Shown: positions 41,015 through 48,170 of the stretch, piece by piece
How the letters are laid out: every line of letters begins with the position of its first letter
How positions within the stretch are numbered: the first letter of the stretch is position 1
NCBI GenBank assembly: GCA_934169725.1
Contig: CAKPOF010000008.1
Location: 1 to 48,170, forward strand
Direction of reading: 5' to 3'
From: an uncultured Clostridia bacterium
Lineage (GTDB): Bacteria > Bacillota > Clostridia > TANB77 > CAG-508
Length of the DNA: 48,170 nucleotides
Made by a program: the position numbers and the translations under genes
Notes under the pieces: generated by a model
What the model was told of the DNA's origin: nothing
The model's input: only the letters and a program-made list of their open reading frames with translations
The model's database searches: none

Positions 41015-42826
41015 ATGGATAGAGAAAAAAGAAAGAATACTAATAACGAAAAAGAAAAGAAACAAAAATTACTTTTATTGGGAATAACTATTATATTAGC
41101 ATTAGCAATAGTTATAACAGGTACAATTATATATAATAAAAACAATAAAAATGAAGATGAAAATGTATTAGCATATACAGATTTAATAAAAGAAATATCA
41201 TATGGTAATATTGAAAAAGTAGAACTTACAACAGGGAGTAAAGAAGCAAAAATAAAACTAAAAAATGAAGAAGAAGAGAAAAAATCAACAATACCAGATA
41301 CAGAAGCATTTATAACATTAATTCAAACTAAAGTTTCTGAAGGAAATGAAATAGAGTTAATACAAAAAGCTCAAAGTTTTTGGGCTAAATTACCAAGTAC
41401 AATATTTTCAATACTTCCAACTTTAATCATGTTAGCATTATTTGTTATGATATTTAAAATGCAAGGTCTTGGAGAAAAAGGACAAGTATATGATGAAACA
41501 GAGAGAAAAACAAAAATAAAATTTGATGATGTAGCAGGATTAGAAGAAGAAAAAAATGAAATGATAGAAATTGTTGATTTCTTAAAAAGACCTGAAAAAT
41601 ACACAAAAATGGGAGCAAGAGTTCCAAAGGGAGTATTATTATATGGTAAACCGGGAACAGGTAAAACATTAATAGCCAAAGCTATTGCTGGAGAAGCAGA
41701 TGTACCATTTATTTCTATGAGTGGATCAGAATTTATAGAAATGTTTGCAGGTTTAGGTGCTTCACGTGTTAGAAGTTTATTTAAAAAAGCTAGAAAATTA
41801 GCACCTTGTATTGTATTTATAGATGAAATAGATGCAATAGGTTCAAGAAGAACTTCAAATAGTGGTGCAGAAACAGAAAATAATCAAACATTAAATCAAT
41901 TATTAGTTGAAATGGATGGATTTAGTTCAGAAGAAACAATTATAGTTTTAGCAGCAACTAATAGACCAGAAATGCTTGATAAAGCTTTATTAAGACCAGG
42001 AAGATTTGATAGACAAATAACAATTCCCGCACCAGACTTAAAGGGAAGATTAGAAATATTAAAAATTCATAGTAAAGATAAAAAATTAGCAGATGATGTA
42101 AATTTAGAAAGTATTGCAGAAGATACAGCAGGTTTTACAGGTGCTGAATTAGAAAATATTTTAAATGAAGCTGCAATAGTTGCGACTAAAAGTAAACATG
42201 ATGAGATTAAAAATGATGACATAGAAGAAGCAGTAAAAAAAGTAACTGTAGGTCTAGAAAAAAGAGAAAGAGTAATCTCAGAAAAAGACAAGAGATTAAC
42301 AGCATATCATGAAGCTGGACATGCTGTTGTTAGTAGATATTTACCAACACAAACTAATGTAAAAGAAGTATCTATAATTCCAAGAGGTGTTGCTGGTGGA
42401 TATACAATGTACAAAACAAATGAGGATAAGTATTATATTTCTAAAACAGAAATGCATGAAAAATTAATTGCATTATTAGGGGGAAGAGCAGCAGAAAAAT
42501 TAGTATTAAATGATATTTCTACAGGAGCAAGTAATGATATTGAAGTAGCTACACAAATAGCAAGAGATATGGTTACTAAATATGGAATGAGTGATACTTT
42601 AGGTCCAATTGATTTCCAAGGCAAAGAACCTTATGAAATGCAGATGTTTGGTGAAAACATAGGTGATAAAATTGGATTGGAAGTAAAATCATTAATAGAT
42701 ACAGCATATAATGATGCAATAATATTATTAAATCAACATAGAGATAAACTTGATATAATAGCACAAACATTATTAGAAAAAGAAAAAATTAATGAACAAG
42801 AATTTAATGAAATTTTTGAGAATTAA
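41015..42826 (+). CDS. ftsH: ATP-dependent zinc metalloprotease FtsH
   Basis: A membrane AAA+ protease for quality control. It has 603 residues with two membrane helices (~20-41 and ~125-150) and a short external domain between. The AAA domain has Walker A GKPGTGKTLIAKAIAGEA (~210), Walker B CIVFIDEIDAIG and RPGRFDRQI. The protease site is AYHEAGHAV (~430), with the third zinc ligand Asp in ASNDIEVAT. The pore loop reads MFAGLGASRVR, where most FtsH have MFVGVGA, so the second position of the F-V-G motif is Ala. AGAAAGGG precedes the ATG. Confidence 0.97.
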   Translation: MDREKRKNTNNEKEKKQKLLLLGITIILALAIVITGTIIYNKNNKNEDENVLAYTDLIKEISYGNIEKVELTTGSKEAKIKLKNEEEEKKSTIPDTEAFITLIQTKVSEGNEIELIQKAQSFWAKLPSTIFSILPTLIMLALFVMIFKMQGLGEKGQVYDETERKTKIKFDDVAGLEEEKNEMIEIVDFLKRPEKYTKMGARVPKGVLLYGKPGTGKTLIAKAIAGEADVPFISMSGSEFIEMFAGLGASRVRSLFKKARKLAPCIVFIDEIDAIGSRRTSNSGAETENNQTLNQLLVEMDGFSSEETIIVLAATNRPEMLDKALLRPGRFDRQITIPAPDLKGRLEILKIHSKDKKLADDVNLESIAEDTAGFTGAELENILNEAAIVATKSKHDEIKNDDIEEAVKKVTVGLEKRERVISEKDKRLTAYHEAGHAVVSRYLPTQTNVKEVSIIPRGVAGGYTMYKTNEDKYYISKTEMHEKLIALLGGRAAEKLVLNDISTGASNDIEVATQIARDMVTKYGMSDTLGPIDFQGKEPYEMQMFGENIGDKIGLEVKSLIDTAYNDAIILLNQHRDKLDIIAQTLLEKEKINEQEFNEIFEN

Positions 42827-42851
42827 ATAGAGCAAATTAAAAAATGAAAAT

Positions 42852-42879
42852 CCCACTCTGGATATTGTACCAGAGTGGG
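42852..42879 (-). terminator. terminator of the 145-codon minus-strand gene
   Basis: A perfect 10-bp GC-rich stem CCCACTCTGG / CCAGAGTGGG with an 8-base loop. On the minus strand it is followed by ATTTTCATTTTTT, so it ends the gene at 42899-43336; on the plus strand the next bases are A-rich, so it serves ftsH only weakly. Confidence 0.85.
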
Positions 42880-42898
42880 AAAAAGGATTTTATTCACT

Positions 42899-43336
42899 TT
42901 ATTTTTCTTCAATTTCCTTTATTTCGTAAAGATACTTTAAAGATAAAAAATCTTTTATAAATTTTTTCAAACATTCTTTATCATCAAAGTAAAAACGATT
43001 GAATTTGATTTTAGCATTACATTCAATAGCTTTTTGTATGAGTAGAGCTTTATTATCAAATAAAAAATCGGATGGTTCCATAAAGTAACTGAGACAATTT
43101 TTTAAGTAAATACGTAGAGTATTGGTAGCTGTAAGATTAGCAATAAAAACTTGTAATTTGTCAAAAGTGTGTTTATCAGCTACTTGTATTGTAAAACGAT
43201 CTTTTGCAGTACAACCTAAGACTTCTGAATATTGTATGATTTCTTGACGATTTTCACAAATATCAGAGTCCCGCTCAAAAAAAATGGAAGGACCATCAGG
43301 TAATAATTCAGTTGTTAAAGAAAATTCTTGTGACAT
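42899..43336 (-). CDS. unknown protein, paralog of the neighbouring gene
   Basis: A 145-residue cytoplasmic protein with AAAGGAGG 6 bases before the ATG. No family recognised. Its middle part, IIQYSEVLGCTAKDRFTIQVADKHTFDKLQVFIANL-type sequence, lines up with the gene at 43455-43901: shared spacing of I-x2-Y-x4-L-x-C, D-x-FT, a final I-x-NL, then N and I-x-LK. The C-terminal ends also share an F-(I/L)-KDF pattern. So the two are diverged tandem duplicates, each with its own promoter and terminator. Rather more mixed codon use than the neighbours hints at acquisition from elsewhere (impression, not measured). Confidence 0.8.
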   Translation of the reverse strand: MSQEFSLTTELLPDGPSIFFERDSDICENRQEIIQYSEVLGCTAKDRFTIQVADKHTFDKLQVFIANLTATNTLRIYLKNCLSYFMEPSDFLFDNKALLIQKAIECNAKIKFNRFYFDDKECLKKFIKDFLSLKYLYEIKEIEEK

Positions 43337-43378
43337 AAGTTGCCTCCTTTTTTATAAAAAACAATAGTAAACATAAAT

Positions 43379-43407
43379 ATTTTAACATAATAAATAAAAA
43401 AATGCAA
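43379..43407 (-). promoter_or_regulatory. promoter of the 145-codon gene
   Basis: On the minus strand, TTGCAT (43407-43402), a 17-base spacer and TAAAAT (43384-43379) with an upstream TGT. It overlaps the T-tract of the terminator of the upstream paralog. Confidence 0.6.
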
Positions 43408-43414
43408 TAAAAAC

Positions 43415-43445
43415 CCCCTTTTAAGAACTAAATTCTAAAAAGGGG
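43415..43445 (-). terminator. terminator between the two paralogs
   Basis: CCCCTTTTAAGAA pairs with TTCTAAAAAGGGG (one mismatch) around CTAAA; on the minus strand GTTTTTATTGCATTTTTTT follows. It ends the 148-residue gene. Confidence 0.85.
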
Positions 43446-43454
43446 ATAAGGAAG

Positions 43455-43901
43455 TTATTTAAATTCTTTTGAAAAATCTTTCAAAAAACTTAATAAATCG
43501 TCAATTTTACTAAAGTCTAAAGTCGTATATTCAAAGACAATTTCTTTGACTGATACTTTACCAGAATGAAGAATTAACAATCTGACAATATCGGTCCAAT
43601 GCTTATGAATAATATCATCACAATTCCATAATGTTGTGAATTTTTTTCCTTTTAAGGATATTGCAATAGAAGAATTATGATATTCCAAATTTGAAATATA
43701 TGATGATAAATCATGGAAAGCTTCACTTGTGTTTGTAACAATATAATGTGTGAATTTGTCATATGGCTCAATCTTGCAATTCAGATTTGTAGCATATCTT
43801 AAAATGTTAGCTTCAAATTCGGCTGCTAATTGTGACCGACCAAAGTTAATTGATTCACGATCTGGTGAAATTATTATAATGTTGCGGTAACGTTTTGACA
43901 T
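43455..43901 (-). CDS. unknown protein, upstream paralog
   Basis: A 148-residue cytoplasmic protein starting MSKRYRNIIIISPDRESINFGRSQ, with AAGGAGG 7 bases upstream of ATG 43901. It has the same core as the next gene (ILRYATNLNCKIEP, DKFTHYIVTNTSEAFHDL, SYISNLEYHNSSIAISLKG) and ends FLKDFSKEFK. Predicted mixed alpha/beta. No catalytic motif is apparent. The pair lies between the ftsH operon and MITE copy C in opposite orientation to the surrounding genes, as an accessory insertion would. Confidence 0.8.
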   Translation of the reverse strand: MSKRYRNIIIISPDRESINFGRSQLAAEFEANILRYATNLNCKIEPYDKFTHYIVTNTSEAFHDLSSYISNLEYHNSSIAISLKGKKFTTLWNCDDIIHKHWTDIVRLLILHSGKVSVKEIVFEYTTLDFSKIDDLLSFLKDFSKEFK

Positions 43902-43944
43902 AAAAAACCTCCTTGTGTATAAAAAATTTAATGTTAACAAAATA

Positions 43945-43973
43945 AGTATACCATGTTTTATGCAAACAATCAA
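43945..43973 (-). promoter_or_regulatory. promoter of the upstream paralog
   Basis: On the minus strand, TTGATT (43973-43968), a 17-base spacer and TATACT (43950-43945) with an upstream TGG (extended -10). Confidence 0.6.
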
Positions 43974-44011
43974 TTTATTTGCTAAAATTGTTGTTATATT
44001 GCAGAAAAAAT

Positions 44012-44225
44012 GTTACTATTCACAGTAAAAAAATAAATCTTTTTTTAATTTAATAATATATTGTTTTTTTCATACCTTGGTGTCGCAAACCACATATTAA
44101 AATTACTAGTATGTAGTTTGCTCCAAATCGCACTCACTATCGTTCGTTTGATCGCTTACGCGGTATTTCAAAACAATATATTATTAAATTTTTATAGGTT
44201 AAATATTTTAACTGTGAATTGTAAC
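44012..44225. mobile_element. MITE-like element, copy C
   Basis: A 214-bp non-coding element with 15-bp ends GTTACTATTCACAGT and ACTGTGAATTGTAAC (one mismatch) and a perfect 8-bp target duplication GAAAAAAT (44004-44011 and 44226-44233). The 21-bp inner inverted repeats are at 44047-44067 and 44170-44190 around a 102-bp core. Left and right arms match those of copy A in the same order, but the core is the reverse complement of copy A's core. It fills the 417-base gap between the unknown paralog and the transketolase gene; nothing else is seen there. Confidence 0.87.
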
Positions 44226-44318
44226 GAAAAAATGATTACAATAATAACAAAAAAGGTAGTAAAAAAGTATTATTTATGATATATTTATAATTAATTTATA
44301 TTAAAGAGGTGTTATTCT

Positions 44319-45152
44319 ATGAAAATAAATGATGTAAATGAATTAAGAAAAATGGCAGTAAATATTAGAAAAGGAATAATAGAAGAAGTATATAGTGGGC
44401 AATCAGGTCACCCAGGAGGATCATTATCAATAGCTGATATATTAACAGTGCTATATTTTAATCAATTAAATATAGATGAAAAAAATCCAAAATGGGAAGA
44501 TAGAGATAGATTTGTATTATCAAAAGGTCATTGTTCACCAGCATTATACAGTTGTTTAGCTAATAGAGGTTTTTTTCCATTAGAAGATTTAAAAACTTTT
44601 AGAAATATTAAAAGTTATTTACAGGGACATCCAGATATGAAAAATATACCAGGAGTAGATATGACAACAGGTTCTTTAGGGCAAGGATTGTCTGCTGCAG
44701 TAGGAATGGCCATAGCTGGAAAGATGGATAATAAAAATTACAGAGTTTATTGTGTATTAGGTGATGGAGAAATAGAAGAAGGACAAATTTGGGAAGCAGC
44801 AATGTCTGCTAATAAATATAAATTAGATAATCTTTGTATTATAGTAGATAATAACAATTTACAAATAGATGGAACAATAAAAGAGGTTATGAGTCCATAC
44901 CCAATAGATGAAAAATTCAGAAGCTTTGGATTTGAAATTATAAAAATAGATGGACATAATATACAAGAAATTATAGATGCATTTGATGTTGCAAAAAATG
45001 TAAAAGAAAAACCAGTATGTATTATAGCTAAGACTATAAAGGGAAAAGGTATTTCATATATGGAAAATCAAGTAGGATGGCATGGAAAAGCACCAAACGA
45101 GGAACAATATAAAATTGCATTAGAAGAATTAAATGGGGAAAACAAAATTTGA
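44319..45152 (+). CDS. transketolase, N-terminal (thiamine-diphosphate binding) subunit
   Basis: A 277-residue split-type transketolase subunit, about half the length of the fused enzyme. It carries SGHPGGSLSIADIL, FVLSKGHCSPALYS, GSLGQGLSAAVGMA and the ThDP/Mg motif GDGEIEEGQIWEAAMSA with VDNNNLQIDG. AAAGAGGTG is upstream of the ATG. The C-terminal partner subunit, usually the very next gene, is not here: recD2 begins 13 bases after the stop codon, so the partner must be elsewhere. It works with Rpe in the pentose phosphate pathway. Confidence 0.95.
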   Translation: MKINDVNELRKMAVNIRKGIIEEVYSGQSGHPGGSLSIADILTVLYFNQLNIDEKNPKWEDRDRFVLSKGHCSPALYSCLANRGFFPLEDLKTFRNIKSYLQGHPDMKNIPGVDMTTGSLGQGLSAAVGMAIAGKMDNKNYRVYCVLGDGEIEEGQIWEAAMSANKYKLDNLCIIVDNNNLQIDGTIKEVMSPYPIDEKFRSFGFEIIKIDGHNIQEIIDAFDVAKNVKEKPVCIIAKTIKGKGISYMENQVGWHGKAPNEEQYKIALEELNGENKI

Positions 45153-45165
45153 TTAGGAGTTGTTA

Positions 45166-47398
45166 ATGGAATTAATAGGAGAAATTCAAGACATAATATA
45201 TTATAATGAAACAAATAGTTATATGATAGCAGAGTTTGAAACAGAAGATGAACAAACTACAATTGTCGGGTATTTACCATTTATAAATACGGGAGATAGT
45301 ATAAAAATTATAGGAAATTTTGTTGAACATAAAAAATATGGAAGACAATTTAAAGTAGAAACATTTGAAAAAATGATGCCACAGACAGTGGGAGCATTAG
45401 AAAAATATTTAGCAAATGGAAATGTGAAAGGTGTTGGTAAAGCGATAGCTAAAAGAATTGTAGCAAAATTTGGTGAAGATACAATTAATATATTTAAAAC
45501 ACAACCTCAAAGGTTAGCAGAAGTAAAAGGAATATCAGAATCAGGTGCTATGGAAATTGCAGAAAGTTTTTTAGAGAATTTGGAAGTATGGCAGATTGTA
45601 GGATTTTTAGAGAAATTTGGCATAGGTGCAGAATTTGCTAAAAAAGTATATGAATTATTAGGATTAAATGCAATACAACAAATAGAATCAAATCCATATA
45701 TATTAATAGATATATCAAGAGGAGTGGATTTTAAACAAATAGATAAAATGGCCTTAGATTTAGGAATAAATTATGATAATAATAAAAGGATAGAAAGTGG
45801 TATTAAATATTCATTAATACGAGCAACATATAATGGTAATTCATGTGTTATAAAAGAAAACTTAATTCAATTTGTTGTATCATTATTAGATGTTACTTCT
45901 GAAAATGTAGAAGATGGATTAAAAGAATTACAAGCAAAAGACGAAATAGTAATAGAAAAGAGAGGAGAAAAAGATATTTGGATATATCTTTCAAACTTCT
46001 ACTATACAGAGCAAGAAATAGCTATTAGAATAAAAAGATTACAAAATTCTGCAAATGCAAAAAAGATAAAAAATATAGATGTGATTTTAAAAAAGATAGA
46101 ATTAAATTCTAATATAGAACTTTCAGAAAAACAGGTAGAAGCTATAAAAGAAGTAAATGAAAATAATGTAACAATTATAACGGGAGGACCAGGAACAGGA
46201 AAAACTACAATAATAAAAAGTATTATTGATATATATGAGCAAAAAGGAAACAAGGTTGTTTTATGTGCTCCAACAGGTAGAGCTGCAAAAAAGATGACAG
46301 AGACAACAGGAAAAGAAGCATCAACATTACATAGATTATTAGAAATAGGAAAAATTGATGAGAATGATTTTTATAAAACAAGTGCAGAATACGAGGGTGC
46401 ACCAATAGATGCAGATTTAATAATAGTAGATGAATTATCAATGGTTGATATGTTTGTAATGAGTTATTTATTAAAGTGTGTATATAAAGGAACAAAATTA
46501 ATTTTGGTAGGAGATTGTGATCAATTATCATCAGTTGGACCAGGAAGTATTTTAGAAGATTTAATAGAATCAGAAAAAGTAGTTACAATACATTTAGATA
46601 AAATTTTTAGACAAGCCGCCAAATCAAAAATTATATTAAATGCACATAGAGTAAATAATGGAGAACCATTTATATCAAAAGAAGATGAAGAATATACAGA
46701 AGAAACAATGAATGATTTTTTCTATATAAATGAACAATCACAAGAAAAAACATTAAACGAGATTTTATCATTATGTACAGGCAGGCTAAAAAATTATGGA
46801 GATTATGATTTTTTTCAAAATATACAAGTATTAACACCAACTAAAAAAGGATTATTGGGAACCAGAGAATTAAATAAAGCATTACAAGAAAAATTAAATC
46901 CTAATATATATAATTACCCAGAAAAATCAAATATGGGAGCTGTTTATAGAGTTGGAGACAGAATTATGCAGGTAAAAAACAATTATGATATAGATTGGGA
47001 AAGAAAAAATGGAATGGGAAAAGTAGAAATAGGAAAAGGTGTATTTAATGGTGAAATAGGTACAATAACAGAAGTTAGTGAAAAAAATAAAATAATAGAA
47101 ATCAAATTTGATGATGATAAAACAGCATATTATGATTATACAGAATTAGAGCAAATAGAACATAGTTATGCAATAACAATACATAAGGCACAACGGAAGT
47201 GAATTTGATGTAGTTATAATGGCAATACCTCCATCAGCACCAATTTTATTAACAAGAAATTTATTATATACAGGGATAACAAGAGCAAAAAAATTGTTAA
47301 TTATTTTAGGAAATGATAATGTTATAAAATTTATGATACAAAATGTAGACAGTAAAAAAAGAAATACAGGATTAAAATATAAATTAGAAAATCTATAA
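45166..47398 (+). pseudogene. recD2: RecD2-type DNA helicase, frameshifted before motif V/VI
   Basis: A 5'-3' SF1B helicase of the RecD-like family. The N-terminal OB and helix-hairpin-helix region (VKGVGKAIAKRIVAKFG, VKGISESGAMEIAE) is followed by Walker A GGPGTGKTTII (~345), LIIVDELSMVDM and GDCDQLSSVGPGSILEDL. At YAITIHKAQ the frame breaks: one extra C at 47194 turns the expected GSEFDVVIMA into a stop at 47200-47202. Deleting it restores LLTRNLLYTGITRAKKLLIILG and a stop at 47396-47398. As written the protein lacks motif VI and should not work. ATG 45166 has TAGGAG 7 bases upstream. Compare the like insertion in prkC. Confidence 0.85.
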
Positions 47399-47402
47399 AG
47401 AG

Positions 47403-48062
47403 GTGATTATAAAAAAAATAAATATACTAGATATAATTTTTCCACAAGTTTGTGGTATTTGTGGAAAAATTAATAGTGAAGGACTGTGTGGGAAATGTAA
47501 TAAAAAGTTAGAAAATATTGCAGAATACCAGATTGTAAATGAAGAATTTCCAAAAACTAAATATTTTGAAAATTTACTATATATTTTTAAATATGAAGGA
47601 TTAATAAGAAAAATATTAATAGATTATAAATTTAATGAAAAATCATATATATGTGTAAGTTTTGTAAAATTTATTATAAACAATAAGAAAATGTTTGAAA
47701 AATTAAAAAGTTATGATACAATAATTCCAGTTCCAATAAGTAAAAAGAGAATGAAAGAAAGAGGATATAACCAAAGTTTACTCATAGCAAAAGAATTAAG
47801 CAAGAAAATAAAAATAGATTTAGAAATAAATTGTTTAATAAAAGTAAAAAATATAAAGGAACAAAGTAAATTAAATAAAGAACAAAGAGAAAAAAATATA
47901 CAAAATGTATATGAATTGAAAAATAAACAGAAAATAATTAATAAAAAAATTTTATTAATTGATGATATATATACAACGGGAAGTACTGTAAATGAATGTT
48001 CAAAGATTTTGGAACAAGGAAAACCTGCTAAAATAGATGTACTAGTAGTTGCAAGAGATTAA
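47403..48062 (+). CDS. ComF family phosphoribosyltransferase-like protein
   Basis: A 219-residue protein of the ComFC/GntX family, required for DNA uptake in competent Firmicutes. The N-terminal zinc ribbon has CGICGKINSEGLCGKC (about residues 17-32). The PRTase fold has TIIPVPISKKRMKERGYNQSLLIAKEL (~113-138) and the PRPP-binding KILLIDDIYTTGSTVNEC (~187-204). The start is uncertain: GTG 47403 is itself part of the GAGGTG ribosome site; an ATT or ATA a few codons later is possible. It begins 4 bases after the restored recD2 stop. Confidence 0.88.
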   Translation: MIIKKINILDIIFPQVCGICGKINSEGLCGKCNKKLENIAEYQIVNEEFPKTKYFENLLYIFKYEGLIRKILIDYKFNEKSYICVSFVKFIINNKKMFEKLKSYDTIIPVPISKKRMKERGYNQSLLIAKELSKKIKIDLEINCLIKVKNIKEQSKLNKEQREKNIQNVYELKNKQKIINKKILLIDDIYTTGSTVNECSKILEQGKPAKIDVLVVARD

Positions 48063-48107
48063 AATAAAAATTGATAAATATTTACTTAAAGACAAAGGAG
48101 ACCAACT

Positions 48108-48170
48108 ATGAAAAGTCAATAGAAAAATAAAAAATTTTTGAAAAGTTTTTATAGAAAAAAAGGTCAACTT
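48108..48170 (+). other. possible start of a gene cut by the window end, with an early in-frame TAG
   Basis: AAAGGAG lies 8 bases before ATG 48108, a good ribosome site, but the frame reads MKSQ then TAG (48120-48122). After the TAG the same frame continues KNKKFLKSFYRKKGQL to the window edge, a plausible basic N-terminus. It may be a real gene with a sequence change, a leader peptide, or chance. Nothing more can be said without the next bases. Confidence 0.35.

Noticed and set aside
44061..44279. A 72-codon open frame across MITE copy C
   Set aside because: It runs through the inverted-repeat arms of the element, has no ribosome site and is not preserved in copy A.

Overview
The window is a 48 kb piece of a very AT-rich, Gram-positive chromosome. 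The presence of spoVM, PrkC/PrpC, a sortase, Asp23/AmaP, FemAB and a Firmicutes-type tmRNA points to a spore-forming member of the Clostridia, probably an uncultured gut-type lineage. The taxonomy is inferred from gene content and synteny, not from a marker search.

Layout. 0.2-4.4 kb: a sortase, then the gatCAB amidotransferase operon. 4.4-12.2 kb: the classic prpC-prkC-rsgA-rpe-(thiN)-spoVM-rpmB neighbourhood. Here thiN is absent and a minus-strand beta-helix membrane protein, a 48-codon Cys-rich gene, a 49-codon membrane gene and nth occupy the interval. The 26-residue spoVM is intact. 12.3-15.8 kb: tig, clpP, clpX. 15.9-21.5 kb: a surface/polysaccharide module made of a pilin-like leucine-rich-repeat protein, an O-antigen-ligase-type polymerase and two glycosyltransferases. 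21.6-31.0 kb: priA, def, fmt, then asp23-amaP-DUF2273-nusB-xseA-xseB-DUF212-fhs. 31.0-36.1 kb: an M14 zinc carboxypeptidase gene split by a 4.17 kb serine-recombinase element. 36.2-42.8 kb: ssrA (tmRNA), two small membrane proteins, a FemAB transferase, alr, a DUF1189 protein and ftsH. 42.9-43.9 kb: two minus-strand tandem paralogs of unknown function. 44-48 kb: transketolase N-subunit, recD2 and a comFC-type phosphoribosyltransferase.

Three points deserve most attention. (1) The element at 31.5-35.6 kb has cleanly readable attachment sites: a 14-bp shared core, and inner flanks that rebuild a 44-bp near-perfect dyad attP with a central CC. Excision would restore the 305-residue carboxypeptidase exactly in frame at its GVDLN active-site motif, so it may be a reversible gene switch. 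(2) A ~215-bp MITE-like element occurs at 4425 and 44012, each copy with its own perfect 8-bp target duplication and ~15-bp termini. The 102-bp core is inverted relative to the arms between the copies, which implies inversion across 21-bp internal inverted repeats. A decayed third copy lies at about 10.6 kb. (3) prkC and recD2 are each broken by one extra C placed immediately before a GGA glycine codon of an invariant motif (5600 and 47194). The shared pattern suggests a systematic sequence error, or a common cause worth testing.

Functionally most of the window is housekeeping: aminoacyl-tRNA quality, protein turnover, ribosome assembly, trans-translation, DNA repair, one-carbon metabolism, and cell-envelope signalling and cross-linking. 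The accessory parts are the polysaccharide module, the serine-recombinase element, the MITE copies and the paralog pair at 43 kb.
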